From positions 1 to 12,593 of the forward strand of contig CAKRLC010000079.1 of the NCBI GenBank assembly GCA_934358955.1: a DNA stretch of 12,593 bases, given 5' to 3'. This document shows positions 1 through 7,374 of the stretch, piece by piece (position 1 is the stretch's first letter; each line of letters opens with the position of its first letter). Made by a program: the position numbers and the translations under genes. The stretch is from an uncultured Roseburia sp. Lineage in GTDB: Bacteria > Bacillota > Clostridia > Lachnospirales > Lachnospiraceae. Under the pieces are notes generated by a model. It searched no databases. It was not told the origin of the DNA and saw only the letters and a list, made by a program, of their open reading frames with translations.

Positions 1-656
1 ACACGGTTTGCCACTTCTCTTGCAAATCCCATCTCATGTGTAACAACTACCATCGTCATTCCATCTTCCGCAAGCTCTTTCATTACGCTTAAAACTTCGC
101 CTACCATCTCTGGATCCAATGCAGAAGTCGGTTCATCAAAGAGAATGATATCCGGATTCATGGCAAGGGAACGCACGATCGCGATACGCTGCTTCTGTCC
201 TCCGGAAAGCTGGCTTGGATAAGCATCTGCTTTCTCTGAAAGACCGATTCTCTCTAACAGCTCCATTGCTTTCTGCTCAGCCTGCTCTTTTGTCATTTTT
301 CCGAGTTTGACCGGTGCAAGCATGATATTTTCCTTAATCGTCATATTTGGGAACAGGTTAAACTGCTGGAACACCATTCCGATCTTCTCACGCACATGGT
401 TGATATCCACAGATTTATCTGTCATATCCGTTCCTTCAAACAACACATGTCCGCTTGTTGGTGTTTCAAGGAGATTTAAGGAACGTAAGAAAGTAGATTT
501 TCCACAGCCGGAAGGTCCGATCAGTGCGAGGACATCCCCTTTCCGGATGGTTGTGGTAATACCCTTTAATACCTCATGGTCTCCAAAGGATTTGCAGAGA
601 TCCTGGATTTCAAGGATCACTTCTGCGTTATTTGTATTTGTCTGATTATCGCTCAT
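1..656 (-). CDS. glnQ: Amino-acid ABC transporter ATP-binding protein, GlnQ type (C-terminus cut by window edge)
   Basis: This is the cytoplasmic ATPase that drives polar amino-acid import with the adjacent binding-protein/permease fusion. Read from ATG at 656, 218 residues are visible; the family is usually about 240-250, so roughly 25-30 residues are missing off the left edge. Motifs seen: Walker [10 protein letters not shown] (47-55), Q-loop [12 protein letters not shown] (95-106), ABC signature LSGGQKQR (150-157), Walker B ILFDEP with D174/E175, D-loop SALD (178-181), and H-loop VTHEMGF with H207. The LFPNMT and SALDPE segments are typical of the GlnQ/HisP polar amino-acid family. The start overlaps the end of the upstream gene by 11 nt, indicating translational coupling in one operon; the ribosome binding site (AAGGAAG, about 10 nt away) is mediocre, consistent with coupling. 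The substrate cannot be read from this subunit. The gene symbol marks the family, not a proven glutamine specificity. Confidence 0.95.
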   Translation of the reverse strand, partial: MSDNQTNTNNAEVILEIQDLCKSFGDHEVLKGITTTIRKGDVLALIGPSGCGKSTFLRSLNLLETPTSGHVLFEGTDMTDKSVDINHVREKIGMVFQQFNLFPNMTIKENIMLAPVKLGKMTKEQAEQKAMELLERIGLSEKADAYPSQLSGGQKQRIAIVRSLAMNPDIILFDEPTSALDPEMVGEVLSVMKELAEDGMTMVVVTHEMGFAREVANR

Positions 657-2184
657 TATTTCTCAACTTCCTTTCTAAGATACCAACCGCTTTGCTTAAA
701 CCTACAACCATTAACAGATAGATCAGTGCAACTGCGATCAATGGCATGAATGCATCATAAGTAACGCTTCGGATAATATCTCCACCCTTTGTCAGATCCA
801 TCAGTCCGATATAACCACTGATAGAAGTCTCTTTCAAAAGACTGATAAACTCATTACATAATGCAGGCAGGATATTTTTGACCGCCTGAGGAAGGATGAT
901 TGATCCCATTGTCTGCTTATAATTTAATCCAAGGCTTCGTCCTGCTTCAAACTGTCCGATATCCACTGCCATGATTCCGGAACGCACGATCTCAGCAACG
1001 TATGCAGCTGAGTTCAGACCGAATGCAACAACCGCAACGATCATTTTTCCGGTATTAATACTCTGGAAAATAACATAATAAATAATTAACAGCTGGATCA
1101 TAACAGGTGTTCCACGAACAATTGTCAGGTAAGCCTGGCAGATCGCATTTAATACGGTCAGTCCACCATTTCTGTCATGGTTGGTACGCACGATCGCGAT
1201 CAGGAAACCAAGAACGATACCGATGATCACTGCAAAGATCGTGATCACAAGTGTATTTCCAAGACCTTTTAACATGTAGAGATATCTCTGTTCCTTGATG
1301 AAGTTCTGGTAGAACTTCTCGCCGATGCTGCTTGTCTGTTTTGCTGCAGCTTTATCTGCTACGATGATCACCTGTTTGGAAGTCGTATAGGTATCGGAGA
1401 AATCAACATTTTGCTTACGTTCTTCTGTTACAGTAAAACCGGCTGCACCGACATCCACCTTTCCGGTAGAAACTGCAGGGATAATAGAATCAAACGCCAT
1501 ATCCTCGATCTCTAACTTCATATTCAGCTCGTCACAGATCGCGCGCATCATATCGACGTCAATACCGGTCACATCTCCACCTTCATAGTATTCATATGGA
1601 GGGAATTCTGCGTTGGTTCCCATTGTAAGTGTTCCGTTTGAAGTATCTGTGTCTTTCTCTTCATACGGGTATTTTCCAACTTCATCTTCTGTTCCGATAT
1701 AATTTTTTACAATATTATCTAAAGTACCATTCTCTTTGATCACTGCAAGCGCATCATTCAGCTTTGCCAAAAGTTCATCGTTTCCTTTGGCAACGACCAT
1801 TGCATACTCTTCCAGTGCAAATTCTTCATCTAAAATTTTCAGTCCGCTATTCTGCTCTACGAACTTTAATGCTGGCTGCTCATCAATGATAACACAGTCG
1901 ATCTTGCCCTGTTTTAATGCCTGAATACCATCTGCACCTTTGTTATAACGTTCCACTACCGTCCCGGAACCGTCACCTTCATAATCGGATGCATACGTAT
2001 CTCCGACTGTTCCAAGCTGTACACCGATCTTCTTTCCTGCGATATCATCTACGGAAACGATCTCATCTGTCTCTGTTGCTCCTTCTGCATCGTTCTGCCC
2101 TGTTGTGCTTCCGCATCCGGCTGCTGTAAAAAGCATCATAACTGCCAAAAGCATCCAAAGCAGGCTCTTACTCTTTCTTTTCAT
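646..2184 (-). CDS. Amino-acid ABC transporter: lipoprotein substrate-binding domain fused to permease, with circularly permuted binding domain
   Basis: A 512-residue fusion captures an amino acid outside the membrane and forms the translocation channel. The start is ATG 2184, because GAGGAG sits 8 nt upstream; an in-frame ATG at 2211 would lie upstream of that site. Residues 1-24 are a lipoprotein signal peptide (FTAAGC, lipidated C24). Residues about 43-167 match the second half of GlnH-type binding proteins ([15 protein letters not shown], then IIDEQPA with D101, then [20 protein letters not shown]), and residues about 185-276 match the first half ([40 protein letters not shown] with R256). 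The halves are thus in reversed order, yet both expected ligand contacts are present (R256 for the carboxylate, D101 for the amino group). From about 288 the HisM/GlnP permease follows: [10 protein letters not shown], hydrophobic segments near 311-333, 362-376, 380-398, 434-455 and 480-497, and the EAA loop (EAGRSLG 413-419, ILPQA 430-434) that docks GlnQ. Confidence 0.95.
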   Translation of the reverse strand: MKRKSKSLLWMLLAVMMLFTAAGCGSTTGQNDAEGATETDEIVSVDDIAGKKIGVQLGTVGDTYASDYEGDGSGTVVERYNKGADGIQALKQGKIDCVIIDEQPALKFVEQNSGLKILDEEFALEEYAMVVAKGNDELLAKLNDALAVIKENGTLDNIVKNYIGTEDEVGKYPYEEKDTDTSNGTLTMGTNAEFPPYEYYEGGDVTGIDVDMMRAICDELNMKLEIEDMAFDSIIPAVSTGKVDVGAAGFTVTEERKQNVDFSDTYTTSKQVIIVADKAAAKQTSSIGEKFYQNFIKEQRYLYMLKGLGNTLVITIFAVIIGIVLGFLIAIVRTNHDRNGGLTVLNAICQAYLTIVRGTPVMIQLLIIYYVIFQSINTGKMIVAVVAFGLNSAAYVAEIVRSGIMAVDIGQFEAGRSLGLNYKQTMGSIILPQAVKNILPALCNEFISLLKETSISGYIGLMDLTKGGDIIRSVTYDAFMPLIAVALIYLLMVVGLSKAVGILERKLRNNER

Positions 2185-2227
2185 GAATTTCACTCCTCTT
2201 TTTCCTTGCAACTATTTTTCATACTAT

Positions 2228-2241
2228 GTAACAGATGTTAC
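2228..2241. promoter_or_regulatory. Dyad GTAACA-GA-TGTTAC in the leader of the amino-acid transporter
   Basis: A perfect 6-bp inverted repeat with a 2-bp centre lies between the predicted promoter and the start of the fusion gene, about 44 bp upstream of the ATG. It could be a repressor operator or a small RNA hairpin; nothing in the sequence identifies a regulator. Confidence 0.3.
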
Positions 2242-2319
2242 TATGATATTGAGGGCAAAAGGTCAGCTTTTTCCTGTATCTGGCGCCTTGACCCCGATAT
2301 CATTTTATGTTTATGCATA

Positions 2320-2348
2320 AATATACATTGTTCTGATAAAAAATACAA
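2320..2348 (-). promoter_or_regulatory. Predicted sigma-A promoter of the amino-acid transporter operon
   Basis: On the minus strand, -35 TTGTAT (2348-2343) and -10 TATATT (2325-2320) are separated by 17 bp. This predicts a leader of roughly 130 nt before the ATG at 2184. Within the leader a weak GGTCA/TGACC pairing (about 2261-2293) is followed by TTTT, but its 20-plus-nt loop makes it a poor terminator. Confidence 0.55.
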
Positions 2349-2435
2349 GTCTTTTTTCTATTTTATTTTACAAACATCAAAAGACCGTATTCCGCTTGAC
2401 TCTTTCCCCAAAATACATTACTGTCTTTATAGGAT

Positions 2436-2674
2436 ATGATTCGGGTGTCAAAAGGTCTGCTCCATAACCTTTATTGGCAAATTGCGCAAAAGAAATATGG
2501 AAAGTTTCTCTTTGTGCAATGGAGATAAGACTCATGAATCGTGGAAGCCTCTGCTGAACACGATTCACGCTTTCAGAGGCTTATCGGAATGTTTTGCACA
2601 ATGAAACTTGCAATATTTTTTTGTGCAATCTGACATCATAAACTTAAATGTAGACCTTTTGACACCCGAATCAT
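2436..2674 (-). repeat. Long-hairpin element A, upstream of luxS (core read on the minus strand)
   Basis: A 239-bp inverted-repeat element. Its outermost arms are a perfect 23-bp inverted repeat (2436-2458 and 2652-2674). Inside them is an interior loop of about 20 nt per side, then a second imperfect arm (about 2481-2498 with 2608-2626), then a 90-nt core (2512-2601). Read on the minus strand the core has TTGTGCAA pairing with TTGCACAA, a conserved ACATTCCG bulge, stem GATAAG/CTTATC, stem TGAATCGTG/CACGATTCA and the apical loop TTCAGCAGAGGCTTC. Hairpins B, C and D have the same bulge and loop but different stem sequences. CCTCTG at the left of the core could pair with CAGAGG in the loop, but B and C do not preserve this, so I give it little weight. 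The left interior loop resembles that of element C (shared GGTCTGC and ATTGGCA). No coding capacity is seen. Confidence 0.9.
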
Positions 2675-2689
2675 AAATATACATATACA
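2659..2689 (+). promoter_or_regulatory. Possible luxS promoter, -35 inside the right arm of element A
   Basis: A consensus TTGACA (2659-2664) is part of the right arm of element A. Downstream, CATATA (2682-2687, 17-bp spacer) or TATACA (2684-2689, 19-bp spacer) could serve as the -10. Neither pairing is ideal, so the exact -10 is uncertain. A start near 2695 would leave a leader of only about 20 nt, just enough for the GGAGG site. Confidence 0.4.
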
Positions 2690-2713
2690 TTAAAAACTCA
2701 GGAGGACTTTATT

Positions 2714-3193
2714 ATGGAAAAGATTGCAAGCTTCACCATAGACCATATTAAATTAGAGCCAGGTGTCTATGTGTCAAGGAAAGACAACGTTGGTTCCGAA
2801 GTTATCACAACCTTCGATCTGCGTATGACCTCACCTAACGACGAACCTGTTATGAATACAGCTGAGATGCATACAATAGAGCATCTGGCTGCTACTTTTT
2901 TACGGAATCACCCGGTATTCGGAACAAAAACTATTTATTTTGGACCGATGGGATGCCGCACCGGTTTTTATCTGCTTCTCGCAGGCGATTATGAATCGAA
3001 AGATATCGTGGATCTCATGATCGAAATGTTTGAATTCATCCGTGACTTCAAGGATGCCGTACCTGGGGCAAGCCCAAAAGACTGCGGCAATTATCTGGAC
3101 ATGAATCTTGGCATGGCCAATTATCTTGCCAACCGTTACCTTGAAAACACACTGTACCACATCGACGAAAAACACCTGGTATATCCTATGTAG
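2714..3193 (+). CDS. luxS: S-ribosylhomocysteine lyase (autoinducer-2 synthesis protein)
   Basis: LuxS cleaves S-ribosylhomocysteine into homocysteine and 4,5-dihydroxy-2,3-pentanedione, the precursor of AI-2, as part of activated-methyl-cycle recycling in the cytoplasm. At 159 residues the length is normal. The metal site HTIEH (H53, E56, H57) plus C124 in DCGNY is intact, and the catalytic Cys is C81 in FGPMGCRTGFYL. Other family segments are HIKLEPGVYV near the N-terminus and TIEHLAATFLRN. The start ATG has GGAGG 8 nt upstream. The gene stands alone: no mtnN/pfs or methionine-cycle gene adjoins it, and both neighbours lie on the opposite strand. It is bracketed by long-hairpin elements, A ending 39 bp before the start and B beginning 4 bp after the stop, in opposite orientations. 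The stop region (ATGTAG) resembles sequence at the matching edge of the second block copy (about 8905-8910), so the last codon or two may lie at the boundary of that repeat. Confidence 0.97.
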   Translation: MEKIASFTIDHIKLEPGVYVSRKDNVGSEVITTFDLRMTSPNDEPVMNTAEMHTIEHLAATFLRNHPVFGTKTIYFGPMGCRTGFYLLLAGDYESKDIVDLMIEMFEFIRDFKDAVPGASPKDCGNYLDMNLGMANYLANRYLENTLYHIDEKHLVYPM

Positions 3194-3197
3194 TGAA

Positions 3198-3353
3198 GAC
3201 ACCCGGCGTATGATATGCTGAAAGTTTTATTGTGCAATACATTCCGCAGATCCGCTTAATACAAAGATCGTGTTCAGCAGAGGCTTCCACGATCTTTGCG
3301 TATCTGCTCCATTACACAACATAAAACTTTCAGCATATCATACGCCGGGTGTC
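3198..3353 (+). repeat. Long-hairpin element B, directly downstream of luxS
   Basis: A 156-bp element with perfect 33-bp inverted arms (3198-3230 and 3321-3353) around a 90-nt core (3230-3319). The core carries TTGTGCAA, the ATTCCG bulge, stem CAGAT/ATCTG, stem AAAGATCGTG/CACGATCTTT, the 15-nt loop TTCAGCAGAGGCTTC (3273-3287) and the closing CTCCATTACACAA. It is nearly identical to element D (5 differences in 156 bp, all in stem positions). Starting only 4 bp after the luxS stop, it would form the 3' end of a luxS transcript; there is no T-run after the stem, so it is not a classical terminator. B plus the following repeats form a block (3195-3482) whose second copy is 8911-9198, with the same length. 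Confidence 0.93.
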
Positions 3354-3360
3354 CAATCTA

Positions 3361-3448
3361 CGTTACTGTATCTGTTACTTCACGTCACTGCATCTGTTGC
3401 TTCATATTACTGCATTTGTTACTTCACGTCACTACATCTCTCGCTTCC
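3361..3448. repeat. Four 22-bp tandem repeats following hairpin B
   Basis: Four imperfect direct repeats of exactly 22 bp (3361, 3383, 3405, 3427), approximate form YRTTACTGCATCTGTTACTTCA, with the fourth most degenerate. They follow hairpin B after a 7-bp spacer and end in a CTTCTCTTTCACTTTAAAAT tail (about 3458-3477) also present after the other copy. The period equals about two helical turns, which would place every unit on the same face of the helix, as in iterons or cooperative operators. No protein partner can be named. Confidence 0.88.
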
Positions 3449-3520
3449 TGTTGAGTCTTCTCTTTCACTTTAAAATAATAATTGCAACCCCATGTATATA
3501 TATCATTAAAAGAATGTGCC

Positions 3521-3566
3521 TTTTTATGTAACAGGGAATTCCAAGGAATTTCCTATTACATAAAAA
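3521..3566. repeat. AT-rich 22-bp-arm palindrome between luxS and the BMP operon
   Basis: Arms 3521-3542 and 3545-3566 pair across a 2-nt centre with one mismatch and one G-T pair. It includes GGAATTCC next to the centre. T-runs precede rather than follow the stem on both strands, so it is not a standard terminator by itself, although it adjoins the T-tail of the operon terminator. Apart from it, 3483-3560 holds nothing I recognise. Confidence 0.7.
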
Positions 3567-3629
3567 TAAAAAACAGCCGGTACAGATATACCTCTTGTCA
3601 AGTAGACAAAGGAATATCCGTACCGGCTG
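3561..3629 (-). terminator. Rho-independent terminator of the BMP transporter operon
   Basis: On the minus strand, a stem of CAGCCGGTACGGATAT (3629-3614) with ATATCTGTACCGGCTG (3589-3574) has one mismatch. An inner stem CCTTTGTC/GACAAGAGG makes the hairpin almost continuous. It is followed by TTTTTTATTTTTA (3573-3561). It begins 28 nt after the stop of the last permease gene. Confidence 0.9.
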
Positions 3630-3657
3630 ATTTTGGTATATCTGTATCGCTATTTTG

Positions 3658-4638
3658 TTATCGATCTTCCCTAAAGTATGCCTGTCCAAGGCTTGCCGGC
3701 GGCTGATTTTCCTGCTTGTTACGCTTGCTTGTCATGATCAGTACGATGATCGTCACAACATATGGAAGCATTTTTACAAGCTCCTGCGTTGCTCTGGTAA
3801 GACCAGGCAGATAAATATATAAAATGTATAATCCACCAAAAACGATCGAGCCCCAGATCGCATGATCCGGATTCCAGAGTGCAAGGATAACGAGTGCGAT
3901 CGCAAGCCATCCTCTGTCACCAAATCCATTATTGGACCAGGTTCCGCCGAGATATTCCATGACGAAGTAAAGACCACCAAGACCGGCGATCGCAGCTCCC
4001 GTAACGGTTGCCACATATTTGTATTTTGATACATTGATTCCGGCTGCATCAGCAGTTGCCGGGCTTTCTCCTACGGCTCTTAAATTCAGTCCTTTTCTCG
4101 TATTTTTCAGGAAATATGTCATGATCACTGCAATGATGATCGACAGGTAAGTCAGAAATCCATAAGAAAATAATAACGGTCCGATCACCGGGATATTTCC
4201 AAGCACCGGGATATTGGCACGATAAGCTGCTGCGGTTGTCTGTACAGAAATCTGTCCGACACCACCTGCAATTTTGGAAATAGATCCGCCAAAGAAGTTA
4301 CCAAAGCCGACACCAAATGTTGTTAATGCCAGACCTACCACGTTCTGGTTGGCACGCAGTGTGATCGTTAAAAAGCTGTAAATCAGGCCGCCAAACGCAG
4401 ATGCGAGCAGCGCGCACAATAAAGAAATGAGCAGCCCTATGAATCCGTTTGGAGTCTCTGTGCTTTTTTCATAAAAGAATGCTCCCATCAGTCCGGAGAT
4501 TCCGCCCATGTACATGATTCCAGGGATTCCAAGATTTAAGTTTCCGGACTTCTCTGTCACGATTTCTCCGGAGGCTCCGAATAAAATCGCCACGCCCTGT
4601 CCGATCGCTTTCTGGATAAATGTCAGTAACAATGTCAT
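3658..4638 (-). CDS. BMP-family (nucleoside-type) ABC transporter permease, NupQ/YufQ-like
   Basis: This is the second of two integral membrane subunits of a BMP-dependent ABC importer. It has 326 residues and about eight or more hydrophobic segments. The family signature near the N-terminus is EKSGNLNLGIPGIMYMGG (about 29-46), the counterpart of the NIGxEGxM loop in NupQ/RbsC-related permeases. GLNLRAVGESPATADAAGI (about 184-202) is the cytoplasmic loop expected to contact the ATPase. The end is basic and polar (TSKRNKQENQPPASLG). ATG 4638 lies 1 nt after the stop of the preceding permease gene, with AAGGAG 9 nt upstream inside that gene, so the two are translationally coupled. The gene is last in its operon and is followed by a strong terminator. 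Nucleoside transport is inferred from family and gene order; the sequence itself does not establish the substrate. Confidence 0.93.
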   Translation of the reverse strand: MTLLLTFIQKAIGQGVAILFGASGEIVTEKSGNLNLGIPGIMYMGGISGLMGAFFYEKSTETPNGFIGLLISLLCALLASAFGGLIYSFLTITLRANQNVVGLALTTFGVGFGNFFGGSISKIAGGVGQISVQTTAAAYRANIPVLGNIPVIGPLLFSYGFLTYLSIIIAVIMTYFLKNTRKGLNLRAVGESPATADAAGINVSKYKYVATVTGAAIAGLGGLYFVMEYLGGTWSNNGFGDRGWLAIALVILALWNPDHAIWGSIVFGGLYILYIYLPGLTRATQELVKMLPYVVTIIVLIMTSKRNKQENQPPASLGQAYFREDR

Positions 4639-4639
4639 T

Positions 4640-5746
4640 TTATTTCTCTCCTTTCTTACGGAACTCTAATTTGTAGTTAATAAAAAATTCGCATCCGATC
4701 AGGAAGAATAATAAAATACCTGTAATAATGTCTGATGCATTTTCATTCAGTCCATACTGTGTTGCGATCTGAATGGATCCCTGCTGCATGAAAACAAGGA
4801 ATGCAGAAACAAGTACCATCGCAAGTGGATTGAACTTTGACATCCATGCAACGATGATCGCTGTAAATCCGCGTCCTCCGGCTGTACTTGTAGAAATCGT
4901 ATGGCTCGCACCGCTGACAATGATCGTACCGGCAATTCCACAGATCGCACCGGAGATCATCATCGTACGGATAATGACTTTTTTCACATCGATTCCGGCG
5001 TATCTTGCCGTATTCTGGCTCTCTCCGACAACAGAGATTTCATAACCATGCTTGGAATATTTCATATAGACAGATACGAGGATCGTCAATGCAACGACAA
5101 TGATCACATTTAAGGTATAGGCGTTTCCGAAAATAGCCGGGAACCAGCCTGCTTTTGTTGCTGCATTAATAATACCTACGGTGTTTGAGCCTGCAGGATT
5201 TTCCCAGAAAACAATACAGAAGGTTACGATCTGCATGGCAACGTAGTTTAACATCAATGTAAACAGTGTCTCGTTTGTATTAAAATATGCTTTAAAAATC
5301 GCCGGAAGGACTCCCCAGATCATACCTGCAACTGCACTCGCTGCAAAGATCACGATCAGTAAAATCCAGTTTGGCATCTTTCCGCCGAAATAGATCATCA
5401 TAGCTGCAGAAGCCATACCACCCATTAAAATCTGTCCTTCTGCTCCGATATTCCAGAATCTCATCTTAAATGCAGGTGTCAGGCCGATCGCAATACATAA
5501 TAAAACCATCATTTCACGGATCGTTACCCAGATACGTCGGCTGCTTCCTACTGCTCCGTTAATAATTCCAAGATATACCTGGATCGGATTCTGTTTTGTG
5601 ATCATGACGATCACAAGTGCTGCTACGATCAGAGACAGGGCAACCGCGATCAGACGGATCACCCAGGCTTTTCCTGCACTGATATGGTCTCTTTTTACCA
5701 TACGTGCAAATGGCTCTTTCTTTGTTACCGTATTTTCCTTACTCAT
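4640..5746 (-). CDS. BMP-family (nucleoside-type) ABC transporter permease, NupP/YufP-like
   Basis: The first permease subunit has 368 residues: a basic cytoplasmic N-terminus (about 1-27), then a strongly hydrophobic protein. The hallmark segment FKMRFWNIGAEGQILMGGM lies at about residues 93-111, preceded by a helix MMVLLCIAIGLTPA. GYEISVVGESQNTARYAGID (about 233-252) is the ATPase-contact loop, matching the NLRAVGESP loop of the partner permease. The two permeases form the heterodimeric channel. ATG 5746 has GGAGG 6 nt upstream and overlaps the ATPase gene end by 8 nt, so expression is coupled. The pairing of one longer and one shorter permease is standard for nupOPQ/yufOPQ systems. Confidence 0.93.
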   Translation of the reverse strand: MSKENTVTKKEPFARMVKRDHISAGKAWVIRLIAVALSLIVAALVIVMITKQNPIQVYLGIINGAVGSSRRIWVTIREMMVLLCIAIGLTPAFKMRFWNIGAEGQILMGGMASAAMMIYFGGKMPNWILLIVIFAASAVAGMIWGVLPAIFKAYFNTNETLFTLMLNYVAMQIVTFCIVFWENPAGSNTVGIINAATKAGWFPAIFGNAYTLNVIIVVALTILVSVYMKYSKHGYEISVVGESQNTARYAGIDVKKVIIRTMMISGAICGIAGTIIVSGASHTISTSTAGGRGFTAIIVAWMSKFNPLAMVLVSAFLVFMQQGSIQIATQYGLNENASDIITGILLFFLIGCEFFINYKLEFRKKGEK

Positions 5747-7271
5747 TCTTATCCTCCGCAGAACCGGTCATCATAAGTCCCAGTTTTTCTTTTGTTGTTG
5801 TACGGGCATCAACAATTCCCGCAATCCTTCCGCTGTTTAATACGAGGATCTTATCACAGAGCTCTAAGAGCACATCTAAGTCTTCCCCGACACAAATGAC
5901 TGCTACGCCCTTTTTCTTCTGGTCGTTCAGCAGATTGTATATCGTATAAGAGGAGTTGATATCCAGACCACGTACCGGATAGGCAACCATCAGTACTTTC
6001 GGGTTGCTCGCGATCTCACGGCCTACAAGAATCTTCTGGACATTTCCGCCGGACAGACGGCTAACCGGTGTATCTACGCCCGGTGTTACTACCTCAAGCT
6101 GTTCCACAATATCCTCTGCCAGCTTTTTCGGTGTCTTACGGTCTGTGAAGAAATGCTTTCCTTCCTTGTAGCTTCGGATCATCATGTTATCCGTTAAGTC
6201 CATGGAACCAACCAGTCCCATTCCAAGACGGTCTTCCGGAACAAAGGATAATGTGATTCCAAGCTTTTTAATGTCTTCTGCTTTCATCTCGGATATCTTT
6301 TCTGTTGTGCCTTCCGGTGAAAAATAGAAAATCTCTCCACTTTCGATCGGCTGAAGACCGGCAACAGACTCTAAAAGCTCTTTTTGTCCACTTCCGGAGA
6401 TACCTGCTACCCCAAGGATCTCGCCGCTGTATGCAGTAAAGGATGCTTCCTTTAAAACTTTCATTCCTTCTTTATTTTTGCAGGTAATACCACGCATCTC
6501 GATTCGTTTTTCCGGAGAATCCGGTTCTGTACGGTTGATATCGAGTGTTACCTTTTCTCCGACCATCATCTCAGTCAAAGACTCTACGGTTGCCTGTGCC
6601 GTCTCTACTGTATCGATATAAGCTCCTTTACGCAGTACGGCAACACGGTCTGACAGTTCAAGTACTTCGTTTAATTTATGTGTAATAATGATAATCGACT
6701 TTCCGGCTTTTCTCATGTTACGGAGAACTGCAAATAATTTTTCTGTCTCCTGCGGTGTCAGAACAGCTGTCGGCTCATCTAAGATCAGGATATCTGCCCC
6801 GCGGTATAAAACCTTTACGATCTCAACGGTCTGCTTCTGGGAAACAGACATGTCATAGATCTTCTGGGAAGGATTCAAGTCAAACCCATAACGGTCTGTC
6901 AGCTCCTTGATCTCTTTTTCCACTTTCTTCATATTCAGTTTTTCTTTTCCCGGCAGACCCAGGATAATATTCTCGGCTGCTGTCAATATGTTGATCAGCT
7001 TGAAATGCTGATGAATCATTCCAATTCCGAGGGCGAAGGAATCTTTTGGAGAACGGATCGTTACCGCTTTGCCATTTACGAATATTTCTCCCTCATCCGG
7101 GAAATAAATTCCGGAGAGCATGTTCATCAGCGTAGTTTTTCCACTACCATTCTCTCCTAAAATAGAAAGAATCTCACCTTTTCTTACGGTAAGATTTACA
7201 TTGTCATTTGCAATGACATCGCCAAAGCGTTTTGTTACGCCCTTCAGTTCAATTGCGTTTACTGTTTCCAC
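5739..7271 (-). CDS. BMP-family (nucleoside-type) ABC transporter double ATPase, NupO/YufO-like
   Basis: This is a cytoplasmic ATPase with two fused ABC domains, like RbsA and YufO. GTG at 7271 is chosen as start because GGGAGGA lies 6 nt upstream; the ATG at 7307 is upstream of that site. The resulting 510 residues match the family. Domain 1 has Walker A GENGSGKTT (39-47), Q88, a divergent signature MSVSQKQ (141-147), Walker B ILILDEP (D165, E166) and H198. Domain 2 has a degenerate Walker A region GISGSGQKE (290-298), the canonical signature LSGGN (406-410), and MVAYPVRGLD (428-437) where the usual Walker B Glu is absent. The asymmetry of a divergent signature in one half and degenerate Walker motifs in the other is common in this family. 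It follows the BMP gene after 103 bp that contain a terminator-like hairpin. Confidence 0.94.
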   Translation of the reverse strand: METVNAIELKGVTKRFGDVIANDNVNLTVRKGEILSILGENGSGKTTLMNMLSGIYFPDEGEIFVNGKAVTIRSPKDSFALGIGMIHQHFKLINILTAAENIILGLPGKEKLNMKKVEKEIKELTDRYGFDLNPSQKIYDMSVSQKQTVEIVKVLYRGADILILDEPTAVLTPQETEKLFAVLRNMRKAGKSIIIITHKLNEVLELSDRVAVLRKGAYIDTVETAQATVESLTEMMVGEKVTLDINRTEPDSPEKRIEMRGITCKNKEGMKVLKEASFTAYSGEILGVAGISGSGQKELLESVAGLQPIESGEIFYFSPEGTTEKISEMKAEDIKKLGITLSFVPEDRLGMGLVGSMDLTDNMMIRSYKEGKHFFTDRKTPKKLAEDIVEQLEVVTPGVDTPVSRLSGGNVQKILVGREIASNPKVLMVAYPVRGLDINSSYTIYNLLNDQKKKGVAVICVGEDLDVLLELCDKILVLNSGRIAGIVDARTTTKEKLGLMMTGSAEDKNE

Positions 7272-7305
7272 AAATAGTCCTCCCAAATGTATACTTTCAA
7301 CTGAC

Positions 7306-7340
7306 AAAAACAGGCTGCCGGATCATTACGATCCGTCAGC
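7306..7340 (-). terminator. Intercistronic terminator-like hairpin between the BMP gene and the ATPase gene
   Basis: On the minus strand GCTGACGGATC-GTAAT-GATCCGGCAGC (7340-7314) is an 11-bp stem with one mismatch and a 5-nt loop, followed by CTG and TTTTT (7310-7306). It starts 34 nt after the BMP stop. The likely role is partial termination, giving more binding protein than membrane complex; stabilisation of the upstream mRNA 3' end is an alternative. Confidence 0.75.
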
Positions 7341-7374
7341 TTGCTTTGAAAGGTCAATATGATTCTTTTTCTGA

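Noticed and set aside
2185..2211. Upstream ATG (2211) for the binding-protein/permease fusion
   Set aside because: It would add nine residues before the signal peptide and precede the GAGGAG site that is well spaced for ATG 2184.
2255..2295. Transcription attenuator in the amino-acid transporter leader
   Set aside because: The GGTCA/TGACC stem is only 5 bp with a loop over 20 nt and four T residues, too weak to call.
2436..3353. SAM riboswitch or T-box controlling luxS
   Set aside because: No S-box, SAH or T-box consensus could be recognised, and the same structure occurs at three other sites unrelated to luxS expression.
3361..3448. CRISPR-like array
   Set aside because: The 22-bp units abut without spacers and there are no cas genes; these are plain tandem repeats.
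3270..3473. Open frame of 67 codons in block B, with a closely similar one at 8986-9189 in block D
   Set aside because: It starts inside the hairpin stem with GTG and no ribosome binding site, crosses the 22-bp repeats (not a multiple of three), and gives a repetitive Leu/His/Ser-rich product. The similarity is explained by the DNA duplication.
4773..5113. Plus-strand open frames inside the permease gene
   Set aside because: They are antisense to a clear membrane-protein gene, have no ribosome binding site, and show no recognisable domain.
7272..7307. Upstream ATG (7307) for the double ATPase
   Set aside because: The GGGAGGA site lies downstream of it and is spaced for GTG 7271, which gives the family-typical 510 residues.
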